This document shows positions 43,188 through 50,399 of a DNA stretch of 64,000 nt, one piece after another. Location of the stretch: assembly GCA_052108535.1 (NCBI GenBank), contig JBQDZM010000011.1, positions 1-64,000 on the forward strand, read 5' to 3'. A program made the translations under genes and the position numbers. A model generated the notes under the pieces. It saw nothing but the letters and a program-made list of their open reading frames with translations. It ran no database searches and was not told the origin of the DNA. The stretch's first letter is position 1; every line of letters begins with the position of its first letter. The stretch comes from Galactobacter sp052108535 (lineage in GTDB: Bacteria > Actinomycetota > Actinomycetes > Actinomycetales > Micrococcaceae).

Positions 43188-44441
43188 TCACGACGGGGTG
43201 GTGACCTCGTCGACCTCGATCGCCACGTGATCGTCACCAATCCTCGCCAACACCAGCGTCGCGGCACGCCCCTGGTTCCGTTTCAGCTTGGACCCGGCCA
43301 GGATCTCGCGGCGCAAGGTTTCCGGCACCACATCCACGCCGCGTTTCTTGATGGTCAGCGTGCTCACCTTGGTCTCGCGGGCCCACGCCTTGAGGTGTTT
43401 GACCTTGATGGGGTGTGTTCCCACGACCCGGAAGCAGCGGGCCAACGGGGTGCTCACCGGCGAAGGCGAGGTGAGGTAGGCCAGATGGGGATCCAGCGGC
43501 TCGGCGCCGACGTGCAAGGCCAGGTCAGCGACCAGCCCCGCGCGGATCACGGCACCGTCCGGTTCCAGCAGGTACTCGCTCAGGGGGACGCCGGGGCCAA
43601 GGGAGGCGGCCTCAGGATCCACGCCGGGGAACCCTGTGCCCGACGTGAGCTCGGCAGCGCCTTGATCGGTCACGACGACGGCCGCTCGTCTCACCTGCGG
43701 CCGGCGGAGCGCGCCGAAGTAGAGGACGGCCTCAACGACGTCGCCCGCCTCGGAGAGCCACACCGCCTCCGCGTTCCCCGGCACGGCGTCGTGGGGGAGC
43801 CCCGGCCCCAGCTTGACGCCCACAGGATGTTCCCGTGCCACGTCCAAGACAAACGAAAGGGGAGGGGAGAAGGCCTCCGGATCGAAGATCCGGCGGGTGC
43901 CAGAACTGGTCTCGTCGCGCCTGGCGGGATCCAGCCAGACACCGGCGCCCTGCGGCAGGTGCACGTCTTCTGCGAATCCGTGCTGTACCGAGGACTCGGG
44001 GAACGGGATCAGGTTCAGGGTCGTCAAGGCGGCCGTGGCCTCGTCCGCCTCCACCGCGGTGACGGAGCAGCCGGCTGCGGACAGGGCCATGGCATCGCTT
44101 CCGAGACCGCAACCCAGGTCGAAGACGCTGGTGACCCCGGCAGCCAGGAAACGTTGCGCGTGGCGAGCCGCGACCTTCAGCCGCGTGGCCTGCTCCAGGC
44201 CCGCGCGGGTGAAGAACATGGAGTCGGCGAACTCTCCGAACTTGGCCCGCGCCCGGTAACGCAGCGACAGTTGAGAAACGACGGCGGAAACGAGCTGCGC
44301 CGGGTGTCCTGCCTTGCGCAGTTCCAAGGTCAGCTTGCTGGCGGCGGCGTCGTCTGATGCCTCGTCGGGGGAGTGTGAACCCAACAGGGCCAACCCGTTA
44401 GGGGAGAGGAGTTGGGCCAGGGATTCGGCTGTGGTCACCAT
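43188..44441 (-). CDS. THUMP-like class I SAM-dependent methyltransferase
   Basis: 417 residues. Rossmann motif I FDLGCGLGSDAMALSAAG, acidic loop AVEADEATAALTTLNL and the diagnostic DPARR stretch (VWLDPARRDETSS). The C-terminal THUMP-like half ends with LKRNQGRAATLVLARIG. Relatives are annotated as THUMP-domain methyltransferases, probably RNA-directed; target unknown. ATG 44441 is 8 nt from TAGGCT. Divergent from groES. Confidence 0.85.
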   Translation of the reverse strand: MVTTAESLAQLLSPNGLALLGSHSPDEASDDAAASKLTLELRKAGHPAQLVSAVVSQLSLRYRARAKFGEFADSMFFTRAGLEQATRLKVAARHAQRFLAAGVTSVFDLGCGLGSDAMALSAAGCSVTAVEADEATAALTTLNLIPFPESSVQHGFAEDVHLPQGAGVWLDPARRDETSSGTRRIFDPEAFSPPLSFVLDVAREHPVGVKLGPGLPHDAVPGNAEAVWLSEAGDVVEAVLYFGALRRPQVRRAAVVVTDQGAAELTSGTGFPGVDPEAASLGPGVPLSEYLLEPDGAVIRAGLVADLALHVGAEPLDPHLAYLTSPSPVSTPLARCFRVVGTHPIKVKHLKAWARETKVSTLTIKKRGVDVVPETLRREILAGSKLKRNQGRAATLVLARIGDDHVAIEVDEVTTPS

Positions 44442-44449
44442 GACTCACC

Positions 44450-44455
44450 AGCCTA
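44450..44455 (-). promoter_or_regulatory. Methyltransferase -10 (leaderless candidate)
   Basis: TAGGCT on the minus strand, 8 nt before the ATG at 44441. Confidence 0.55.
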
Positions 44456-44537
44456 CGGTGGAGCTGCAACTGCGGGGTGGTCGAGCTCCAATTGCGCGGC
44501 GGTGGCGCCGGAACGAAAGCGCTCGCCGTCCCGCCGA

Positions 44538-44564
44538 TTGGCACTCGTCTTGACCGAGTGCCAA
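44538..44564. promoter_or_regulatory. CIRCE operator 1
   Basis: TTGGCACTC, 9 nt, GAGTGCCAA: a perfect inverted repeat close to the CIRCE consensus bound by HrcA. It overlaps the -35 of the groES promoter. Confidence 0.92.
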
Positions 44565-44579
44565 CTATCTCCCTAGCAT
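44550..44579 (+). promoter_or_regulatory. groES-groEL promoter
   Basis: TTGACC (44550-44555), 18-bp spacer, TAGCAT (44574-44579). Flanked by the two CIRCE elements, with the first covering the -35. Confidence 0.75.
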
Positions 44580-44587
44580 GGCAGTTA

Positions 44588-44614
44588 TCAGCACTCGCCA
44601 CAGGCGAGTGCTAA
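44588..44614. promoter_or_regulatory. CIRCE operator 2
   Basis: TCAGCACTC, 9 nt, GAGTGCTAA. It lies at or just after the predicted transcription start, so HrcA bound here would block elongation. Confidence 0.92.
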
Positions 44615-44710
44615 AACAAGCCAAGCAGTTCTCGGTCGGCACCGCGACGACGGCCGGGGGTGAATTGGCCCGTGAAACTACAGGTCACAACCCAAGAAGG
44701 AGAGTGCCGC

Positions 44711-45007
44711 ATGTCGGTCTCCATCAAGCCCCTCGAGGATCGCATCGTCATCCAGCAGCTCGAGGCCGAGCAGACCACCGCTTCCGGTCTGGTCATCCCC
44801 GACACCGCCAAGGAGAAGCCCCAGGAGGGCAAGGTCCTGGCCGTGGGCCCGGGCCGCGTCGATGACAACGGCAACCGCGTGCCGCTGGATGTCGCCGAAG
44901 GCGACGTCGTCCTGTACTCCAAGTACGGCGGAACCGAGGTCAAGGTCGGCGGCGAGGAATTCCTGGTCCTCTCCGCTCGCGACGTCCTCGCCAAGATCGA
45001 GAAGTGA
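44711..45007 (+). CDS. groS: Co-chaperonin GroES
   Basis: Heptameric lid for GroEL. 98 residues: SVSIKPLEDRIVIQQLEAEQTTASGLVIPDTAKEKP, split here by the mobile loop, then VAEGDVVLYSKYGGTEV and LSARDVLAKIEK. AGAAGGAGAG precedes the ATG at 44711. Under double CIRCE control. Confidence 0.97.
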   Translation: MSVSIKPLEDRIVIQQLEAEQTTASGLVIPDTAKEKPQEGKVLAVGPGRVDDNGNRVPLDVAEGDVVLYSKYGGTEVKVGGEEFLVLSARDVLAKIEK

Positions 45008-45011
45008 TTTC

Positions 45012-45062
45012 CACGCCCCGAGACGTTGGTAGGCCACTGGCCCACCGACGCGTCGGGGCGTG
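45012..45062 (+). terminator. Stem-loop between groES and groEL
   Basis: Arms 45012-45021 and 45053-45062 pair perfectly over 10 bp, with an inner ACG/CGT extension. In other bacteria a hairpin here processes the bicistronic mRNA or reduces readthrough; same role inferred. Confidence 0.6.
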
Positions 45063-45143
45063 AAATGCATCAATTCAAAACAAGCCTTATCCACGGGACC
45101 CAGACACGGGGCCCGCAACGGTTTCAAGGAGCAATTCACAACC

Positions 45144-45146
45144 ATG
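45144..45146 (+). promoter_or_regulatory. groL start with SD
   Basis: ATG at 45144 chosen over in-frame ATG 45060 because AAGGAGC at 45126-45132 precedes it and MAKQLAFND is the family N terminus. Confidence 0.8.
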
Positions 45147-46736
45147 GCAAAGCAGCTCGCGTTCAATGACGCGGCCCGCAAGTCCCTCGAGGCAGGCGTC
45201 GACCGCCTCGCGGACACCGTCAAGGTCACCCTCGGCCCCCGCGGCCGCAACGTGGTCCTCGACAAGCAGTGGGGCGCCCCGACCATCACCAACGACGGCG
45301 TGACCATCGCCCGCGAGGTGGAACTCGAGGATCCTTACGAGAACCTTGGCGCACAGCTCGCCAAGGAGGTCGCTACCAAGACCAATGATGTCGCAGGCGA
45401 CGGCACCACCACCGCCACCGTCCTGGCCCAGGCACTCGTCAAGGAAGGCCTGCGCAACGTCGCGGCCGGAGCGGCACCCGGTGCGGTCAAGACCGGTATC
45501 GAGGCAGCCGTCGAGGCCGTCGAGGCCCGACTGCTGGAGAACGCTCGCCCCGTCGAGGGTGAGAACGTGGCCCACGTCGGTGCCATCTCCGCGCAGTCGG
45601 ACGAGATCGGCGCACTCCTGGCTGAGGCCTTCGAGAAGGTTGGCACCGAGGGTGTCATCACCATCGAGGAGTCCAACACCACCAACACCGAGCTGGTGGT
45701 CACCGAGGGCATGCAGTTCGATAAGGGCTACCTCTCCCCGCACTTCGTCACCGACGCTGAGCGCCAGGAAGCCGTGCTCGAGGACCCCTACATCCTCATC
45801 AACTCCGGCAAGATTTCCGCAGTGCAGGAGTTCCTGCCGCTGCTGGAGACCGTGCTGAAGGAGTCCAAGCCGCTCTTCATCATCGCTGAAGACGTTGACG
45901 GCGAGGCGCTGTCCACCCTCGTGGTGAATCGCCTGCGCGGCACCCTGAATGTCGTGGCCGTCAAGGCACCCGGCTTCGGGGACCGCCGTAAGGCCATGCT
46001 GCAGGACATCGCGACCCTGACCGGCGCCACCGTGGTCACCCCCGACCTCGGCCTGAAGCTTGACCAGGTCGGCACCGAGGTCTTCGGTACCGCCCGCCGC
46101 GTGACCGTCACCAAGGACTCCACCACCATCGTCGATGGTGCAGGCGAGTCCGAGGGCGTCGCGGCCCGCGTGGCTCAGATCAAGGCGGAGATGGAGCGTT
46201 CCGATTCCGATTGGGATCGCGAGAAGGCTCAGGAACGTCTGGCTAAGCTCTCCGGCGGCATTGGCGTCGTGAAGGTCGGCGCAGCCACCGAGGTGGAGCT
46301 CAAGGAGCGCAAGCACCGCATCGAGGACGCCGTGTCCTCCACGCGTGCAGCCCTTGAGGAGGGCATCGTGGCCGGCGGCGGTACCGCGCTGGTGGATGCC
46401 CTCGCCGTGCTGGACACCGACGAGACCGTGACCGCGCTGGAGGGTGATGCAGCCACCGGCGTGGACATCGTCCGCCGTGCACTGGTCACCCCGGTCAAGC
46501 AGATCGCCGCCAACGCCGGCTTCGACGGTTCCGTCGTGGCTGCGAAGGTTGCCGAGTCCCCCGTGAACTCCGGCTTCAACGCGAAGACCGCCGTGTACGA
46601 GGACCTGCTCGCCGCTGGTGTCATCGACCCGGTCAAGGTCACGCGTTCCGCTCTGCGTAACGCCGCCTCCATCGCCGCCCTGGTGCTCACCACCGAGACC
46701 CTGGTCGTCGAGAAGGTCGAGGAGGACGAGGACTGA
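45144..46736 (+). CDS. groL: Chaperonin GroEL
   Basis: ATP-driven protein-folding chamber. 530 residues: VTLGPRGRNVVLDKQWGAPTITNDGVTIA, which covers the first nucleotide site, NDVAGDGTTTATVLAQ, and AGGGTALVDALAVL. The C terminus is acidic (VEEDED) rather than the Gly-Gly-Met tail of GroEL2-type or the His-rich tail of GroEL1-type mycobacterial chaperonins. Sole groEL copy in this window, expressed with groES. Confidence 0.97.
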   Translation: MAKQLAFNDAARKSLEAGVDRLADTVKVTLGPRGRNVVLDKQWGAPTITNDGVTIAREVELEDPYENLGAQLAKEVATKTNDVAGDGTTTATVLAQALVKEGLRNVAAGAAPGAVKTGIEAAVEAVEARLLENARPVEGENVAHVGAISAQSDEIGALLAEAFEKVGTEGVITIEESNTTNTELVVTEGMQFDKGYLSPHFVTDAERQEAVLEDPYILINSGKISAVQEFLPLLETVLKESKPLFIIAEDVDGEALSTLVVNRLRGTLNVVAVKAPGFGDRRKAMLQDIATLTGATVVTPDLGLKLDQVGTEVFGTARRVTVTKDSTTIVDGAGESEGVAARVAQIKAEMERSDSDWDREKAQERLAKLSGGIGVVKVGAATEVELKERKHRIEDAVSSTRAALEEGIVAGGGTALVDALAVLDTDETVTALEGDAATGVDIVRRALVTPVKQIAANAGFDGSVVAAKVAESPVNSGFNAKTAVYEDLLAAGVIDPVKVTRSALRNAASIAALVLTTETLVVEKVEEDED

Positions 46737-46780
46737 TCCTCGTCTGACTCAAGCACGCGGTCTTGGCCGCGTTGCCGTCA

Positions 46781-46823
46781 AGGTGCCCGACGCCGTGTGT
46801 TTGCCACACGGCGTCGGGCACCT
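46781..46823 (+). terminator. groL terminator
   Basis: Perfect 19-bp stem (46781-46799 with 46805-46823), 5-nt loop, then TTGTTTT. One of the few here with a clear T tract. Confidence 0.92.
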
Positions 46824-47067
46824 TTGTTTTCGGCATCACGTGGGATGTAGGGGTTCGCGAATCGTTTTTGCTGAGTGTGGGACTTCGCGAATCAGTTCTG
46901 CTGAGTGCGGGGTTTCCCGAATCACTTCTGCGGTGTGTTGGGCTGTGTGGGCGGCGAAAATGGTTCGCGAATGATGCGGCGGTGGTTGGGGCTCAGTGTC
47001 GTGGGGGTTCCCGAATCGTTTTTGTTGAGTGCCAGGGTTGGCGAATCGATTGTGCTGAGTGGGGGAC

Positions 47068-47125
47068 TTCGCGAATCATTTTTGCGGTGTGGTGGGCTGT
47101 GTGGGCGGCGAAAATGGTTCGCGAA
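47068..47125. repeat. 18-bp stem dyad within the 154-bp repeat
   Basis: Arms 47068-47085 and 47108-47125 pair over 18 bp with two wobbles, starting and ending on TTCGCGAA, around a 22-nt G-rich loop. The third copy (47257-47314) conserves it with compensating changes; the first copy (46914-46971) is more decayed. Confidence 0.75.
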
Positions 47126-47147
47126 TGATGCGGCGGTGGTTGGGGCT

Positions 47148-47247
47148 NNNNNNNNNNNNNNNNNNNNNNNNNNNNNNNNNNNNNNNNNNNNNNNNNNNNN
47201 NNNNNNNNNNNNNNNNNNNNNNNNNNNNNNNNNNNNNNNNNNNNNNN
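47148..47247. other. Assembly gap (100 N)
   Basis: Exactly 100 unresolved bases, the standard placeholder for a scaffold gap of unknown size, inside the repeat array. If the array stays in phase, the true missing length is 65 bp plus a multiple of 154 bp. Confidence 0.97.
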
Positions 47248-47336
47248 GTGGGGGACTTCGCGAATCATTTTTGCGGTGTGGTGGGCTGTGTGGGCGGCGA
47301 AAGTGATTCGCGAATGATGCGGTCGTGGTTGGGGCG

Positions 47337-47530
47337 CGGCGTCGCGGGGCTCGCAGCCCAGCACCCGGTTCGCCGGCAGCCCGGGGGACCCGGGGCGTCA
47401 GACCCATGCGCCATCCGCGGGACGTCGCCGATCTCACGTGGTCGTACTCCGGTCACGGTATGTCCGCGACGGGGGTGCGGGCCTAGGATTGATCCAAACC
47501 CGTACGCCCAAGCATTTGGAGAGGCCTCAC
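47337..47530 (+). promoter_or_regulatory. guaB upstream region
   Basis: Non-coding. TAGGAT at 47484-47489 is a good -10 candidate, giving a leader near 35 nt with GGAGAGG at 47519-47525 as SD. I see no clear -35 and no purine-type riboswitch. Confidence 0.45.
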
Positions 47531-49042
47531 GTGAGCGTCAACGAAGATTTCAATCCCTTCGCCTTCGAGGGACTTACCTACGACGACGTGCTGCTGTTGC
47601 CCGGCCCCACGGATGTCATCCCGTCGGACGCCAACACGGCCACGAAGCTCTCCAAGCGGATCACGTTGAACGTGCCGATCCTCTCTGCCGCTATGGACAC
47701 CGTGACCGAGGCCCCCATGGCCATCGCGTTGGCTCGGCAGGGTGGCATCGGCATCATCCACCGCAACATCTCCATCGAGGACCAGGCCAAGCACGTTGAC
47801 CAGGTCAAGCGTTCCGAGTCCGGGATGATCACCGACCCGGTGACCATCGCCCCCGACGCCACGTTGCGCGACCTCGACGATCTCTGCGCCCACTACCGGG
47901 TCTCCGGTCTGCCCGTGGTGGATGAGAACCGTAAGCTGCTGGGCATCATCACCAACCGCGACACGCGCTTCGTCCCCCGGGAGACCTGGGCCACCACGAA
48001 GGTCGTGGAGAAGATGACGTCCATGCCGCTGATCACCGCACCCGTGGGGACCACCCGCGAGAAGGTTTTTGAGCTGCTGGCGGAGAACCGCATCGAGAAG
48101 CTCCCGCTGGTGGACGAGCATGACATCCTGCAGGGTCTGATCACCGTCAAGGACTTCGACAAGGCGGAGGATTACCCGCTGGCTACCAAGGACGACGAGG
48201 GCCGCCTGCGGGTCGGCGCGGCCGTCGGTTTCTTCGGTGAGGGCTACGAACGCGCCATGACGCTCGTGGAGGCCGGTGTGGACGCTTTGGTGGTGGATAC
48301 CGCCAACGGTCACTCCCAGGGCGTTCTGGACATGATCTCCAAGTTGAAGAAAGATCCCGCGGCTGCGCACGTGGATGTCATCGGCGGTCAGGCCGCCACC
48401 CGTGAGGGCGCGCAGGCGTTGATCGATGCCGGTGCGGATGCCATCAAGGTTGGCGTGGGCCCGGGCTCCATCTGCACCACCCGCATCGTGGCCGGCGTTG
48501 GCGTTCCGCAGATCACGGCCATCTACGAGGCGGCCAAGGCGGCCCGTCCCGCAGGTGTGCCGGTGATTGCGGACGGCGGCCTGCAGTATTCCGGTGAGAT
48601 CGGCAAGGCCCTCGTTGCGGGCGCCGACTCCGTCATGCTCGGTTCCCTCCTGGCCGGTACGGCCGAGGCTCCGGGTGACCTGGTCTTCGTCAACGGCCGC
48701 CAGTTCAAGGCCTACCGCGGTATGGGGTCCCTGGGCGCCATGCAGACCCGCGGTAAGAACACGTCCTATTCCAAGGACCGCTACTTCCAGGCCGACGTGC
48801 CCAGCGATGAGAAGCTCATTCCCGAGGGCATCGAGGGGCAGGTTCCCTACCGCGGCCCGCTGGCCTCCGTGGTGCACCAGCTGGTAGGCGGCCTGCGCCA
48901 GACCATGTTCTACGTGGGCGGCCACACCGTGCCCCAGATGAAGGAGAAGGGCAAGTTCGTGCGGATCACCGGCGCGGGTTTGAAGGAGTCCCACCCTCAC
49001 GACATCGCCATGACGGTCGAGGCGCCGAACTACCACCGCTGA
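47531..49042 (+). CDS. guaB: Inosine-5'-monophosphate dehydrogenase
   Basis: Oxidises IMP to XMP, the committed step to GMP. 503 residues: LTYDDVLLLPG at the N terminus, a CBS pair at ~95-215 (VSGLPVVDENRKLLGIITNRD; IEKLPLVDEHDILQGLITVKD), catalytic Cys315 in GPGSICTTR, and the mobile flap YRGMGSLGAMQ. GTG 47531 with a good SD; an upstream ATG at 47438 adds non-family sequence. Confidence 0.97.
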   Translation: MSVNEDFNPFAFEGLTYDDVLLLPGPTDVIPSDANTATKLSKRITLNVPILSAAMDTVTEAPMAIALARQGGIGIIHRNISIEDQAKHVDQVKRSESGMITDPVTIAPDATLRDLDDLCAHYRVSGLPVVDENRKLLGIITNRDTRFVPRETWATTKVVEKMTSMPLITAPVGTTREKVFELLAENRIEKLPLVDEHDILQGLITVKDFDKAEDYPLATKDDEGRLRVGAAVGFFGEGYERAMTLVEAGVDALVVDTANGHSQGVLDMISKLKKDPAAAHVDVIGGQAATREGAQALIDAGADAIKVGVGPGSICTTRIVAGVGVPQITAIYEAAKAARPAGVPVIADGGLQYSGEIGKALVAGADSVMLGSLLAGTAEAPGDLVFVNGRQFKAYRGMGSLGAMQTRGKNTSYSKDRYFQADVPSDEKLIPEGIEGQVPYRGPLASVVHQLVGGLRQTMFYVGGHTVPQMKEKGKFVRITGAGLKESHPHDIAMTVEAPNYHR

Positions 49043-49051
49043 CTTATGGCC

Positions 49052-49093
49052 GACGGGAGGTGCCCGGATCCGCGGATCCGGGCACCTCCCGTC
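49052..49093 (+). terminator. guaB terminator
   Basis: A perfect 42-bp palindrome (21-bp arms, no formal loop) centred on CGGATCCGCGGATCCG, 10 nt after the guaB stop. Confidence 0.88.
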
Positions 49094-49160
49094 GTGCATG
49101 GCGCCGTAGGCGCGTGAGCAGATCAACGTCACGGCCTGGGGGCTGAGAGTCTTGAGTTGG

Positions 49161-49166
49161 TAGGCT
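49161..49166 (+). promoter_or_regulatory. guaB3 -10 (leaderless candidate)
   Basis: TAGGCT, 6 nt before the GTG at 49173; no SD. Confidence 0.55.
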
Positions 49167-49172
49167 GAACCG

Positions 49173-50318
49173 GTGAACAACGACATCGAGATCGGCCGAT
49201 TCAAGAGCGCCCGGCAGGCCTGGGCCCTGGACGATGTGGCCATCGTCCCCAACCGTCGCACCAGGGATGCCGAGGACGTCTCCACGTCCTGGCGGATCGA
49301 TGCCTACACCTTCGACACCCCGTTCATCGGCGCCCCGATGGACTCCGTGATGAGCCCGGAGACCGCCATCGCGCTGGGTCGCCTCGGTGGGCTGGGTGTG
49401 TTGAACCTCGAGGGGATCTGGACCCGTCACGAGGACGCAGAAGCCGTCCTGAAGGAAATCACCTCCCTCGAATCCGAGCGTGAACGCGGTGCCGACCCCA
49501 AGGTCACGCGTCGCCTTCAGGAACTGCTGGCGGCGCCCATCCGCCCCGAACTGATCAAGGCCCGTCTTGAACAGATTCGTGAGGCCGGTGTGGTCGTGGC
49601 GGGTTCGCTGACGCCGCAGCGGATCCAGGAGCACTACAAGACGGTGCTGGAAGCTGGAATTGAACTCTTCGTGATCCGCGGGAACACGGTGTCGGCGGAG
49701 CATGTCTCCTCACAGCACGAGCCGCTGAACCTGAAGCAGTTCATCTACGAACTCGACGTGCCCGTGATCGTCGGAGGCGCGGCCGGGTACACGCCGGCCC
49801 TGCACTTGATGCGCACCGGAGCAGCGGGCGTCCTGGTGGGCTTCGGTGGCGGCGCCACCGGCACCACCCGCCGGGCCATGGGTGTGCACGTCCCCATGGC
49901 CACCGCCATCGCCGACGTCGCCGCTGCCCGTTCGGAGTACCTCGACGAGTCCGGCGGACGCTACGTCCACGTCATCGCCGATGGCGGTGTCTCCACGTCC
50001 GGTGACATCGTCAAGGCCCTGGCCTGCGGCGCAGACGCCGTCATGCTGGGTACCGCCCTGGCCCGGGCAGAGGAGGCCCCTGGTCGCGGATGGCACTGGG
50101 GCATGGAGGCCGCCCACGAGAATCTTCCCCGTGGCGACCGTGTGAAGGTCGGTACGGTGGGGCCCATGCAGCAGGTGCTCCACGGCCCCTCCCATCACAC
50201 CGACGGAACCTCCAACCTGACGGGGATGCTGCGCAAGTCCATGGCCACCACCGGCTATGTGGACCTGAAGGCCTTCCAGAAGGTGGATATGGTCTTGAGC
50301 CCCTACACGGCCTCCTGA
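49173..50318 (+). CDS. guaB3: GuaB3-family IMP dehydrogenase-related protein
   Basis: 381-residue IMPDH/GMPR-fold barrel without CBS domains. The loop aligned with GPGSICTTR of GuaB reads GGGATGTTR, so Gly230 replaces the catalytic Cys and no covalent XMP intermediate can form as in IMPDH. ALDDVAIVPNRRTRD, GGAAGYTPALHLMRTGAAGVLVG and VIADGGVSTSGDIVKALACGADAVMLG keep the FMN/IMP-like phosphate sites. Function unproven; a regulatory or different catalytic role is possible. Located directly after guaB. Confidence 0.9.
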   Translation: MNNDIEIGRFKSARQAWALDDVAIVPNRRTRDAEDVSTSWRIDAYTFDTPFIGAPMDSVMSPETAIALGRLGGLGVLNLEGIWTRHEDAEAVLKEITSLESERERGADPKVTRRLQELLAAPIRPELIKARLEQIREAGVVVAGSLTPQRIQEHYKTVLEAGIELFVIRGNTVSAEHVSSQHEPLNLKQFIYELDVPVIVGGAAGYTPALHLMRTGAAGVLVGFGGGATGTTRRAMGVHVPMATAIADVAAARSEYLDESGGRYVHVIADGGVSTSGDIVKALACGADAVMLGTALARAEEAPGRGWHWGMEAAHENLPRGDRVKVGTVGPMQQVLHGPSHHTDGTSNLTGMLRKSMATTGYVDLKAFQKVDMVLSPYTAS

Positions 50319-50334
50319 CCACCTGACGTTGCAC

Positions 50335-50368
50335 TGTGGGCCGGGAGTCACGTCACACCCGGCCCACA
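50335..50368 (+). terminator. Terminator after guaB3
   Basis: Perfect 11-bp stem (50335-50345 with 50358-50368) with a 12-nt loop. Confidence 0.75.
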
Positions 50369-50386
50369 CGCATCTTCTACGGGCCG

Positions 50387-50392
50387 TAGACT
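50387..50392 (+). promoter_or_regulatory. surf1 -10 (leaderless candidate)
   Basis: TAGACT, 7 nt before the GTG at 50400. Confidence 0.6.
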
Positions 50393-50399
50393 TGTTGCC

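Larger units (their letters stand above)
46854..47336. repeat. Composite 154-bp tandem repeat based on TTCGCGAA
   Basis: Ten units begin with TTCGCGAAT or a variant: at 46854, 46884, 46914, 46964, 47008, 47038, 47068, 47118, then after the gap 47257 and 47307. Spacings are 30, 30, 50 and 44 bp, giving a 154-bp higher-order period seen once completely and continued up to and beyond the N run. The array lies after the groL terminator and before the guaB promoter, so it may be largely untranscribed. Short open frames through it change frame with each period (154 is not a multiple of 3), so I do not call them genes. Confidence 0.93.

Noticed and set aside
42255..44357. 700-codon plus-strand frame with Trp-Asp repeats
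   Set aside because: It is antisense to two well-supported genes; the WD repeats come from the ACTGGG tract.
46854..47336. CRISPR array
   Set aside because: 30-bp periodicity is present but there are no unique spacers; adjacent units are near-identical along their whole length and no cas genes are nearby.
47337..47530. Purine or guanidine riboswitch before guaB
   Set aside because: The predicted leader is only about 35 nt and shows no aptamer-like structure.
46763..47799. Open reading frames through the TTCGCGAA repeats (plus and minus strands)
   Set aside because: They run through the repeat array and N gap; the 154-bp period changes frame and no SD, promoter or family similarity supports them.
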